DNA of 64,000 nucleotides, from contig NZ_QVMT01000006.1 in NCBI RefSeq assembly GCF_003418935.1, positions 310,001-374,000 on the forward strand, written 5' to 3'. Positions 36,567 to 44,511 of this stretch are shown piece by piece. The notes beneath the pieces were generated by a model that saw only the letters and a list, made by a program, of their open reading frames with translations, was not told the origin of the DNA and ran no database searches. The stretch comes from Emticicia sp. C21. GTDB taxonomy: Bacteria > Bacteroidota > Bacteroidia > Cytophagales > Spirosomataceae. Every line of letters starts with the position of its first letter. Positions within the stretch are counted from its first letter, which is position 1. The translations under genes were made by a program, and so were the position numbers.

Positions 36567-38918
36567 ATGAGAACAGCACTAATTAGTGGGCTTCTTCTTT
36601 TAGTGGTATTCACCGCTATTTCTCAAAATAGATTTTCTTTTTCCGGTACAGTAACTGATGCCGCCAACGGACAACCGATTCCAGGGGTCGGTGTGTTTTT
36701 CTCAGGTATTACCAGAGGTGCTTTGACTGATAGCAGTGGGAAATTCAGCATTTATTTACCTAAATCTGGCTATGTAGTTACGGTTCGTGCCTTAGGCTAT
36801 AAAATAGAATCTTTCAATATCAATCTGAATCAGAATCTTACCAGAGATATTAAACTCAACCTGCGTGTCGATGAACTGGCTGAGGTAGAAGTAAAAGCCA
36901 CCAAAGAAGACCGGAATATTAAAGAAACCCAGATGGGTGTAGTGAAACTTGAAATGAAAAACCTGAAAAAGATTCCGGTGGTATTTGGTGAAACTGATAT
37001 TATTAAAGCGCTTACACTACAGCCTGGTATTACAACAGTAGGTGAGGGCGCAGGAGGCTTTAATGTAAGAGGGGGGCGGGTTGACCAGAATCTGGTCTTG
37101 CTAGACGGCATGCCTATTTATAACACCTCCCATCTACTAGGTTTTTTAAGTAGTATTAATTCCGATGCTTTATCAGGTGTAACCTTATATAAGGGTGGAA
37201 TCCCTGCACAATATGGAGGACGTTTGTCTTCATTATTAGAAATGAACACCAAAAGCGGTAATGCCGAAAAGCTGACAGGCTCGGTAGGAGTGGGTTTGAT
37301 TACGAGCAAAGTGGTTTTAGAGGGGCCGATTCTGAAAGATAAAATTACTTTTATGGTAGCAGGCCGGATAGCCTATCCTAATTTCATGATTAATCAATTC
37401 CCAGAGCCTACCGATAAAAGTAAAGCCTTTTTTTATGATCTGAATGGGAAAGTCCAGTATAAAATAAATGCTAAAAATATTTTGACATTTAATAGTTATC
37501 GCAGCTTTGATAGTTTCAAATTTGCGGACGATACCCTCTACTATGCCAAAACACAGACGTTAAGTCTGCAGTATAGTAGCCTTATCAGCAAAACGCTTAC
37601 AGTTAATGTGCAGGGTATTTATTGCAACTACGATTTTGGTACGCAGGGCTTTAGAAAAGATTATGAATTCACGCTTAACTCAGGTATCAGGCATAATGAA
37701 TTGCGTGTTTTTGCACTATATACGCCTAAAGAACAGATTAAAGCCGAGATAGGAATGAATGCAGTAGATTATAGCATTAGTCCGGGAAATCTGAAACCTG
37801 ATATGAGTACTTCAAGCATTATCAATCTTGATTTACCTAAAGAATATGCCCGGGAAATTTCCCCTTATATTAATATAGACTGGTCTATTACGCCAAAAAT
37901 CAGTGTGCAAGCAGGGGCTCGTTATTCTACTTTTCAGAATTTAGGACCCAAAGAAGTTTTTGATTACGCCGAAGGACAATCCAGAACTACACAAAGTATT
38001 ACTGATAGCGTATCCTATGCCAAAAATCAGGTGATTAAACAGTATGGCGGTATTGAACCACGCCTATCTCTACGCTTTGCCATTACCAAAAGTTCGGCTA
38101 TCAAGCTAAGTTATAATCGTATGCGTCAGTATCTCCACCTGATTTCGAATACAACTGCCATCTCTCCGGTTGATTTCTGGAAAGTATCTGATAAGCATAT
38201 TCCACCGCAGATTGCCGACCAGTTATCACTAGGTATTTTCAAAAACTTTAAAGATAATACCTACGAGACCTCAATAGAAGCTTATTATAAAGACATTCAG
38301 AATCTGGTAGAGTATAAAAATGGGGCAAGATTGTATTTTAACCCGACCATTGAAACAGAATTGGTAAAAGCCATCGGAAATGCCTTTGGTATTGAAGGGA
38401 GCATTCAGAAAAACAAGGGGCGTTTGAAAGGTAGTTTGTCTTATACTTATTCCAGAACCCTGGCAAAGGTTAATTCTGATTATCCGACAGAACAAATCAA
38501 TAAAGGTCAGTGGTTTCCGTCTACTTTTGATAAACCGCATAACCTGGCGATATCTATCCAACAATTTATCAGTAATGGGTGGACGTTTTCTACCAACTTC
38601 GTCTATGCCTCTGGCCGTCCGGCTACTTATCCTGACCGCACTTATCGATTACTAGGCAAAACGGTTATTGATTATTCAGCTCGTAACCTGGATCGTATTC
38701 CTGACTATCACCGCCTGGATATGTCTTTATTGAAAGATACCCGTAAAACACCAGAGCAAAAGAAATATTATACTATTTCGCTTTCGTTTTATAATATCTA
38801 TGGGCGAAGGAATCCTTATTCCATCTATTTTGTGCGTTATAATAACTCTATTCGCTCTTATCGTTTGTCGGTTTTCGGAAATATAATCCCTGCGGTAGCT
38901 GTTACATACAATTTTTAA
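36567..38918 (+). CDS. TonB-dependent outer-membrane receptor with N-terminal CarboxypepD-like domain
   Basis: The 783-residue receptor has a signal peptide (1-20) and a carboxypeptidase regulatory-like domain (about 22-108; SGTVTDAANGQPIPGVGV). The plug domain (about 120-235) has GGFNVRGGRVDQNLVLLDG and GGIPAQYGGRLSSLLEM, and a 22-strand-type barrel ends in VAVTYNF with a terminal aromatic. It would import a ligand using TonB energy. The next gene encodes a DUF4249 lipoprotein, the usual partner of this receptor class. It is not a SusC/SusD pair. Confidence 0.92.
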   Translation: MRTALISGLLLLVVFTAISQNRFSFSGTVTDAANGQPIPGVGVFFSGITRGALTDSSGKFSIYLPKSGYVVTVRALGYKIESFNINLNQNLTRDIKLNLRVDELAEVEVKATKEDRNIKETQMGVVKLEMKNLKKIPVVFGETDIIKALTLQPGITTVGEGAGGFNVRGGRVDQNLVLLDGMPIYNTSHLLGFLSSINSDALSGVTLYKGGIPAQYGGRLSSLLEMNTKSGNAEKLTGSVGVGLITSKVVLEGPILKDKITFMVAGRIAYPNFMINQFPEPTDKSKAFFYDLNGKVQYKINAKNILTFNSYRSFDSFKFADDTLYYAKTQTLSLQYSSLISKTLTVNVQGIYCNYDFGTQGFRKDYEFTLNSGIRHNELRVFALYTPKEQIKAEIGMNAVDYSISPGNLKPDMSTSSIINLDLPKEYAREISPYINIDWSITPKISVQAGARYSTFQNLGPKEVFDYAEGQSRTTQSITDSVSYAKNQVIKQYGGIEPRLSLRFAITKSSAIKLSYNRMRQYLHLISNTTAISPVDFWKVSDKHIPPQIADQLSLGIFKNFKDNTYETSIEAYYKDIQNLVEYKNGARLYFNPTIETELVKAIGNAFGIEGSIQKNKGRLKGSLSYTYSRTLAKVNSDYPTEQINKGQWFPSTFDKPHNLAISIQQFISNGWTFSTNFVYASGRPATYPDRTYRLLGKTVIDYSARNLDRIPDYHRLDMSLLKDTRKTPEQKKYYTISLSFYNIYGRRNPYSIYFVRYNNSIRSYRLSVFGNIIPAVAVTYNF

Positions 38919-38934
38919 AAAGGCCCTAAGAAAG

Positions 38935-39957
38935 ATGAAACGAAATATTCTATTCATAATTATTGCTATCGTTGTTCAGCTATCGTGTGTAGAGCAGGTG
39001 GAATTGCCGTATAGAAACGAAACCCCGGTATTGGTGGTAGATGGAGAAATAACCAACGAAGCACCCCCTTATAATCTCCGCTTAAGCTACTCGGGCAAAT
39101 TTGTTTCGGGCAGTATTATTACTTCAAGATTGGCAGTCAATGGCGCAAGGGTGATATTGACCGATAATGCTGGTAATTCAGTACGTTTCCGCCAGAATAT
39201 CTATGAACCTGCTTTATATCAGACCGATAATGATTTCAGATGTCAGGTAGGTCGTTCGTATTCATTACGTATCGAAATGCCTGATGGGAAAGTATATATT
39301 ACCAAACCCCAGTTAATGAAAGGTGTACCTCCAATTAGTAATGTATACGCTGATAAAACCAAAGACTTTGTGCGTACTTATATTGATACCAAAGATGCCG
39401 AAAACTCAACGGATTATTATCGATGGAAGAGTTATTCTATTTCTCTGAAAATAACCAGGGGCGGTGGAGCTAATACCTGTGCTTTTTCATGCTGGGCGTA
39501 TAATCGTGACGATGGGGCCAATGTTTTTGCTGATACTTATATCAACGGAAAAGACATAAAAAAACGTCTGGTACAGTTTTCACCAATAGACCCGGATGCG
39601 CCTTTATCAAGACATTATATAGAAGTAAAACAGATGTCTATTTCAGAAGAATCTTATCTTTTCTGGCAGCAATACGAAGAACAAAGAACCCGAACCGGGA
39701 GTATTTTCGACCCATTGCCTTCAACGATTATAGGCAATATCGTAAATGAAAAAGATGATAAAGATTTTGCATTGGGCTTTTTTGGCGTTTCGGGCGTAAG
39801 TACTAAACGCCTGTTGGTAGACCCATCGTTGGTTAGTTTATCCAATGAGGCAAGTATCGGACTTTTACCACCTTTGATTCCATTAGAGAAACCCACAACG
39901 AACTGTCAAACGACCTACCCGGGCTATGGTTGCACACCACCAACGGAGTGGAAGTAA
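38935..39957 (+). CDS. DUF4249 domain lipoprotein
   Basis: The 340-residue product has a lipoprotein signal (VVQLSC, cleavage before about Cys18) and the DUF4249 opening VELPYRNETPVLVVDGEIT. Strand-rich sequence follows to the C-terminus, with several Cys near the end (TTYPGYGCTPP). DUF4249 proteins are encoded directly after TonB receptors and are thought to be their surface partner; no ligand is known. The gene starts 16 bp after the receptor stop. Confidence 0.88.
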   Translation: MKRNILFIIIAIVVQLSCVEQVELPYRNETPVLVVDGEITNEAPPYNLRLSYSGKFVSGSIITSRLAVNGARVILTDNAGNSVRFRQNIYEPALYQTDNDFRCQVGRSYSLRIEMPDGKVYITKPQLMKGVPPISNVYADKTKDFVRTYIDTKDAENSTDYYRWKSYSISLKITRGGGANTCAFSCWAYNRDDGANVFADTYINGKDIKKRLVQFSPIDPDAPLSRHYIEVKQMSISEESYLFWQQYEEQRTRTGSIFDPLPSTIIGNIVNEKDDKDFALGFFGVSGVSTKRLLVDPSLVSLSNEASIGLLPPLIPLEKPTTNCQTTYPGYGCTPPTEWK

Positions 39958-40008
39958 TTGAGCAAATACATAATCACTCAATCACTAATTCGCTCAATCA
40001 CTCAATTA
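39958..40008. repeat. TCACTAAT/TCACTCAA dispersed repeat copy
   Basis: The stretch ATAATCACTCAATCACTAAT and following CTCAATCACTCAATTACC lie between two lipoprotein genes. It shares its units with the repeats at 3403-3566 and 63656-63700. An in-frame ATG at 39958 reads through it but gives no signal peptide, so it is not coding. Confidence 0.6.
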
Positions 40009-40011
40009 CCT

Positions 40012-41136
40012 ATGAAAAATATATTTAAACTAATCATATTCGGTAGCATAATAACAGGCATTTTTGCCTGTGAGAAGAATCCTGCTGAGTTAATTGATGA
40101 ATCTCCTAAGGTAGAGGAAGCACCGACTTATACGCCTGATTCACCTATGTGGAAAAAGTTGAATTCGCCTGTCAGCTATTCTTTTACTGATGGAGTAGTA
40201 AAAACTGAATCAGAAAACTTATATACGTGTGTCATAGGTAGACCAGATACTACGAACGACCATCTGGCTATAGACAACAAAAGCCGCATAGATATGATGG
40301 GGAATATTGATGCCCAGACAATCATTTCAGGCACTTACTCACCTGACGGAAATTTCTGGAATCTCAGAAAAACAGAATCGACACCGCGCTTTTCTCCAAT
40401 ACTTTTAGGGCCTTTTGCCGTATTTGGCAGAACCGAAGTGGAATACTTCTCATTATTTGGAGGAGGTTTTTACTTCAATGAAAGTTTTCCGGATGGAGTT
40501 AATTATTATCTGGATAGCTGGATGATGACCGATTTTAATCAGACGGGGGATATAATAGGAAAAGGTTTACTGACAGGCTGTATGGTAAACAATGCGGGGT
40601 ATTTTATTGAAAATAATGCCGGTAAACAAATGTGGGCTATCAGCAGGATTCGGGTATATGAAAAGCGCAAGCCATTTCCGAATAGTTTTTTAGGCAAATT
40701 TGCGATGGCATCGGCTGAGGTAAATAAAAAAGAGGTAGGCTTTATGCTTTCAGAAAGTGAGAGCGAGAAAGTACCAACCAAAGAATTTTATCAATACGAT
40801 GATGCAAATGATACATGGACAAGAAAAGCCGATTTTCCAGGGGATGATAGGTACGAGGGAACAATTTTTGGTGTAAAAGATAAAATCTACTACGGTCTTG
40901 GGCAAAGCAAAACAGAAGCCAGGGGTTTCAGAGACATCTGGCAATATGACCCTGTAACTGATAAGTGGACTAAGTTTGCGACTTATCCGGGTAGTGGTAA
41001 TATCAAAGTAGCTACGGCTAAGGTATCCGGCAAAGTATATATTGGGTTTGGCTATTATGTAGGTGCTACCAAGATAAATACCGAGAAGTATATTGGCGTA
41101 TCAGACTTCTGGGAGTTTGTGCCGAGTAGGAAATAG
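40012..41136 (+). CDS. Exported lipoprotein with Kelch-type repeats
   Basis: Starting at the ATG at 40012 gives a clean lipoprotein signal, MKNIFKLIIFGSIITGIFAC, with the modified Cys at residue 20. The middle is unassigned. The last 130 residues hold two Kelch motifs (YDDANDTWTRKADFPG and YDPVTDKWTKFATYPG). It is likely the third member of the TonB receptor-DUF4249 operon and surface-exposed. Its stop codon lies in one arm of a 53-bp perfect palindrome shared with the convergent gene. Confidence 0.82.
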   Translation: MKNIFKLIIFGSIITGIFACEKNPAELIDESPKVEEAPTYTPDSPMWKKLNSPVSYSFTDGVVKTESENLYTCVIGRPDTTNDHLAIDNKSRIDMMGNIDAQTIISGTYSPDGNFWNLRKTESTPRFSPILLGPFAVFGRTEVEYFSLFGGGFYFNESFPDGVNYYLDSWMMTDFNQTGDIIGKGLLTGCMVNNAGYFIENNAGKQMWAISRIRVYEKRKPFPNSFLGKFAMASAEVNKKEVGFMLSESESEKVPTKEFYQYDDANDTWTRKADFPGDDRYEGTIFGVKDKIYYGLGQSKTEARGFRDIWQYDPVTDKWTKFATYPGSGNIKVATAKVSGKVYIGFGYYVGATKINTEKYIGVSDFWEFVPSRK

Positions 41137-41184
41137 GATAAACTAAAATGAGGAGTTAAACTCCTCATTTTAGTTTATCCTATT
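41132..41184. terminator. 53-bp perfect palindrome joining two convergent stop codons
   Basis: A 26-base arm (41132-41157, beginning AATAGGATAAAC) is perfectly complementary to 41159-41184 around the single base A at 41158. Both the lipoprotein stop (41134-41136) and the HTH-ImmA stop (41175-41177) are in the arms. It should act as a strong bidirectional terminator. Confidence 0.85.
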
Positions 41185-42323
41185 TTATATTTATCATGAA
41201 TATTGTTCTTAGCAGTTTCTTTAAACCTATGTAAAATTGAATAGGATGCTTGCCCATGCCAAGCCAAAATACCTACAACGATTGATGGATGAACTTCATA
41301 AGTTTTTGAAAATGAAAGAACTTCATTCTCAGGTATATAATTGAAAAACTTTTTAAAATGTTCTAAGATTATTTCTCCTTTTAATTTTTTGAATGCTTCT
41401 TCATTAGCTTCAATTTCATCAGGGTCTAAATTATCTTTAGATAATGTGCTTTGTTCATCCATAATAACTGCTTTTGACAAATAGTGCTCTCTAATTATAT
41501 GTACAATCTCGTGTGACATATTGAACCAGAAGTTATCAAGCCTATCAAATCTGCCAGTTAAAGCAATAACTGGCCCCAAATCACTATTAAAAGCTGCGCC
41601 TTCTGTATAAGTTTTTGAAAGATGGGATAAATACACAAATCTAACTCCAGCTTCATTAAGCTTCTTAAGAAATAAAGCAATTCCATTGGACTTATTTGTG
41701 TAAATATGTATTTCTTCGAAAAGCTCTAAAAGTTTTGATTTATTATAATCTGGAATATTTTTTAACTGATTCGCTTTTTGGAGGGCAAAACGATGCCAAG
41801 CCATTCTATTATTTTCAACAGGATTATAAACTTCTTTATCAGTATTTCTAAACGAGAGCGAAAGTGCTGATTTGTATTCGTCTATTTGAGTACTTAAATC
41901 TTCAATATTTTTTGCATTAAACCCTAAAACTTTATTTACTTCTTTCAGGAGACTTTGGAAATCCGCACATTTATTTATCCATCCTTTTTTTATCATTTCT
42001 CCTATAGGGAGAAGTTTATATAGCTTTGCTTTTTGCTCTATTTCATTATTTTCATTTTGCTGTTTTTCTAATTGCTCAAGTCTAAATTTAAAATAGGTTT
42101 CTATAAAATTTTTCTCATCATCTGAGTTTAGACCAAAAACCACTGAAATATCAGAGATTAATTCAAGTGACAATGTCCTTTTGTCTTTTATAATTTCATT
42201 AATATGTTTTAATGAAAGTGAAAGGATTTGAGCTAAATCTTCTTGAGTCCATTTGGCTTGTTGTAAACAATCTTTGATTACTTCGCCTGGACTTGAATAG
42301 GTTTTATTTTTTAATGTTATCAT
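41175..42323 (-). CDS. XRE-family HTH protein fused to ImmA/IrrE metallopeptidase domain
   Basis: The 382-residue protein has a HigA-like helix-turn-helix (about 10-70; WTQEDLAQILSLSLKHINEI), a charged helical middle, and an ImmA/IrrE zinc peptidase domain (about 215-330) with HEIVH as the metal motif and a downstream acidic ligand in DEIEANEEAFK. Relatives are found as stand-alone stress or phage regulators and in toxin-antitoxin systems. The peptidase can cut a repressor. No toxin gene is visible upstream, so it seems to act alone. The very AT-rich sequence and proximity to the ubiquitin-like operon suggest an acquired island. Confidence 0.88.
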   Translation of the reverse strand: MITLKNKTYSSPGEVIKDCLQQAKWTQEDLAQILSLSLKHINEIIKDKRTLSLELISDISVVFGLNSDDEKNFIETYFKFRLEQLEKQQNENNEIEQKAKLYKLLPIGEMIKKGWINKCADFQSLLKEVNKVLGFNAKNIEDLSTQIDEYKSALSLSFRNTDKEVYNPVENNRMAWHRFALQKANQLKNIPDYNKSKLLELFEEIHIYTNKSNGIALFLKKLNEAGVRFVYLSHLSKTYTEGAAFNSDLGPVIALTGRFDRLDNFWFNMSHEIVHIIREHYLSKAVIMDEQSTLSKDNLDPDEIEANEEAFKKLKGEIILEHFKKFFNYIPENEVLSFSKTYEVHPSIVVGILAWHGQASYSILHRFKETAKNNIHDKYKIG

Positions 42324-42790
42324 TATTCATCTCCTATGAAATTAGAATGGTAAGGTAAAATTAAGATGAACATCGTATTGAGATATGAAATTACATAAGT
42401 TGAGTTTTGCAAGTAGAAATAATTGGGATTTGAAACTTATGTAGTTCTTGCGTGCTGCTAGTTGTTGATATTATAAAGTGATTTTTGTATAAGTTTTATC
42501 CATATAGATTTCAGAGTTTAAAGTAGAGAGTTATATAAAATGTATTACAAAATAAAATAATATATATATAATAACCAAATAATTGAGATATTATTACAAT
42601 TATTTATAATAAATATTTCATTGAATGTTGAAAAAATGTTGATAATTCCGTTTTAATAATAAATAAAATAGATTAATATTGTAACAGGCAAATTTTTAAA
42701 TGGTTAACATATAAATGTTTAGAGAAAGTAAAAACGAAAATAAAAATTTACATTTTATGTCTAAATATATTTTAAAATTTATCTTGAAAA
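42324..42790. other. Very AT-rich intergenic stretch upstream of the ubiquitin-like operon
   Basis: No open frame with coding character is present on either strand; stop codons are dense. Composition is strikingly richer in A and T than the flanks, consistent with acquired DNA. Confidence 0.5.
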
Positions 42791-42791
42791 A

Positions 42792-42822
42792 TTTGTTTTG
42801 TATTTTTTAGTTCATAAATTTG
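42792..42822 (+). promoter_or_regulatory. Promoter for a leader or small RNA before the ubiquitin-like operon
   Basis: TTTG at 42792-42795 and TAAATTTG at 42815-42822 match both boxes with a 19-bp spacer. Transcription would start near 42829, almost 290 nt before the first ATG. Confidence 0.6.
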
Positions 42823-42828
42823 GCAAAA

Positions 42829-43085
42829 AATAAAGCCGAAGGTTTCCCAACGGCTTTGGAAAGAGGATGACGGTTTAATAGAGCCGCCAAATGTCTTTTG
42901 GTTTCGCACATCAAATATATTCAAACTTCTTCGTATTTCCAAATCTGGGAGCTTAGGCTAGGTACTAATTTAAATTATCATACTCTATTTAATTTCATTT
43001 TTTTCTTGGAAGCTGTCTTAAAACACATTTGGCGTGTGCCTAAGACTTCTATTGCCTAAGTCTTTGACTTTGCTAGGCTTTTTTA
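42829..43085 (+). ncRNA. Candidate small RNA or attenuated leader, unassigned
   Basis: The stretch lies between a promoter and a terminator-like hairpin and holds no gene. It begins with a hairpin (AAAGCCG with CGGCTTT, within about 42831-42857). It ends with a stem GCCTAAGACTT (43038-43048) paired with AAGTCTT (43058-43064) and TAGGC (43074-43078), then six T. CTTAGGC at 42952-42958 is complementary to either copy of GCCTAAG (43038 or 43054), which would compete with the terminator. No known RNA family was recognised. Confidence 0.4.
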
Positions 43086-43094
43086 ATATTTTTT
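43064..43094 (+). promoter_or_regulatory. Possible second promoter of the ubiquitin-like operon
   Basis: TTG at 43064-43066 and TATTTTTT at 43087-43094 have a 20-bp spacer. The -7 box lacks the final G. The start would be about 15 nt before the ATG at 43116. Confidence 0.35.
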
Positions 43095-43115
43095 AAAATT
43101 AAATTAACGAAAACA

Positions 43116-44045
43116 ATGAAAATTTTTGTAAGAGTAAATAGTAATTTAAGTGCAGAAAAAATTGATATTGAACCTTCTGCGACTGTTGGCCAATTAATGA
43201 AAAAGGCCTTGCCTGATTTAGGAAAAAAATCGGATTTTGAAGAGGATAATGAAGTTTACATTCAAAATCAGGATGAAGACCTTGATAAAGGCAAAACTTT
43301 AGAACATTATAAAATAAAAGAAGGAGATACTCTCTTTGTTGGGATGTGTAAAAGGGTAATCGTTTCTGTTTCGTATGCAGGTAAAAGTTTTACCGTTCAA
43401 ACAACGCCAGCTTTAATGTTAAAGAATTTAAGAAAAAAGGTTGCGGAGCATTTTGGTATGTCTGAAGATGAAGTAGCAGATTTTCAATTTTTATTGAATG
43501 GAAAAGCGTTAGATGACTTGAAAATCATGGTTGGTTCTCTAACGCAGTATGCTGAATGTTCGGTTCAACTAGTTTTTGCTCCAAAAAAGGATATTAATGG
43601 TTTTCTCGAAACTCCAGAAGATATTCTAAAAAGAGACATTGAGAATGCAGATTATCTTTCTGGAGAATTGGATGGATATTGGGGATTTGAAAATAATGAA
43701 AATGGGCCCGAGTGGCCCATTTGTCTTTTTTGGGTTTTAGCTAAAAATGGTGAGAAATTTTATTTAAGGTTTGATTTAACAAATTACAGTAAAATTGCTC
43801 CTACAGCTCAATTATGGGATATAGTTGAAAATCAACCTCTCTCCGAAAGTGAGTGGCCAAATTGGTCAAAAAGATGTCAACAAGTTTTTAAAAGATGGGG
43901 AAGAGCATGTCTTTACCTTCCCTGTGATAGTTTGGCATTCAAAGACCATCACGATTGGCCAATTCAGTACCCTAATTTAATATGGCAACCAAATGAAGAC
44001 TCAATATTTAAGTATTTAAATGAGGTTTATCAAATTTTAAATTAA
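43116..44045 (+). CDS. Double ubiquitin-like domain fused to an E2-like conjugating domain
   Basis: The first 75 residues form a beta-grasp fold (MKIFVRV strand, then [17 protein letters not shown]). Residues 78-152 form a second one ([20 protein letters not shown] to CSVQLVFAP). Residues 160-309 match prokaryotic E2-like proteins: [32 protein letters not shown] with candidate catalytic Cys270 (Cys265 nearby), and a C-terminal [19 protein letters not shown] helix. Usually Ubl and E2 are separate proteins, and the Ubl ends in Gly. Here neither beta-grasp domain ends in a Gly-Gly tail, so they may be tethers or recognition domains, or require cleavage. A JAMM gene starts 4 bp after the stop. 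This is the first gene of a three-gene operon. Confidence 0.82.
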   Translation: MKIFVRVNSNLSAEKIDIEPSATVGQLMKKALPDLGKKSDFEEDNEVYIQNQDEDLDKGKTLEHYKIKEGDTLFVGMCKRVIVSVSYAGKSFTVQTTPALMLKNLRKKVAEHFGMSEDEVADFQFLLNGKALDDLKIMVGSLTQYAECSVQLVFAPKKDINGFLETPEDILKRDIENADYLSGELDGYWGFENNENGPEWPICLFWVLAKNGEKFYLRFDLTNYSKIAPTAQLWDIVENQPLSESEWPNWSKRCQQVFKRWGRACLYLPCDSLAFKDHHDWPIQYPNLIWQPNEDSIFKYLNEVYQILN

Positions 44046-44049
44046 GAAT

Positions 44050-44511
44050 ATGAAAATTTCATTTTATAGATGGTTGTGTCTTACAATAGGTTTAAGAAGG
44101 CGTGGAAAGGGGATTAGAGAAAGCGGAGCATTTTTGATAGGGAAAGTAGGGTCAACAAGAATTTCAAAAATCATATTTTATGATGAATTAGACCCTAATG
44201 CCTTTAAATCTGGAATCATAGAACTCGAAGGTTTGGGTCATGGAAAACTTGCCGAAATGTTGAAGAATTTTAGAGGTGAAGTTTTAGCCGATATCCATAC
44301 TCATCCAATCGGATGCAGTACTAGACAAAGTGATTCTGACAGAAGACATCCGATGGTACGTTTAAAGGGACATATAGCTTTTATTGCTCCGGATTTTGCA
44401 TTGAATAAGTTTTTAATGCCCAAGGATTGTAGTGCGTATTTATATGAGGGTTCTTTCAAATGGAGAACTTTATATGATAGAGATTTTCCACTTAAAGTCG
44501 TAATTGTATGA
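44050..44511 (+). CDS. JAB/MPN (JAMM) family metallo-isopeptidase
   Basis: This 153-residue protein has the complete JAMM zinc site: Glu24 in RESGAFLIG, then H83-T-H85, and S94-x-x-D97 in DIHTHPIGCSTRQSDSD. Enzymes with this motif remove or process ubiquitin-like proteins. In bacterial conjugation operons they serve as deconjugase or precursor-processing peptidase (BilD-like). It lies 4 bp after the Ubl-E2 gene and overlaps the E1-like gene by 4 bp. Confidence 0.87.
   Translation: MKISFYRWLCLTIGLRRRGKGIRESGAFLIGKVGSTRISKIIFYDELDPNAFKSGIIELEGLGHGKLAEMLKNFRGEVLADIHTHPIGCSTRQSDSDRRHPMVRLKGHIAFIAPDFALNKFLMPKDCSAYLYEGSFKWRTLYDRDFPLKVVIV

Noticed and set aside
36567-39957. SusC/SusD polysaccharide locus
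   Set aside because: The partner is a DUF4249 lipoprotein, not SusD, and no glycoside hydrolases are next to it.
42324-42790. HigB-like toxin partner for the HTH-ImmA gene
   Set aside because: No frame of adequate length on either strand; the stretch is dense in stops.
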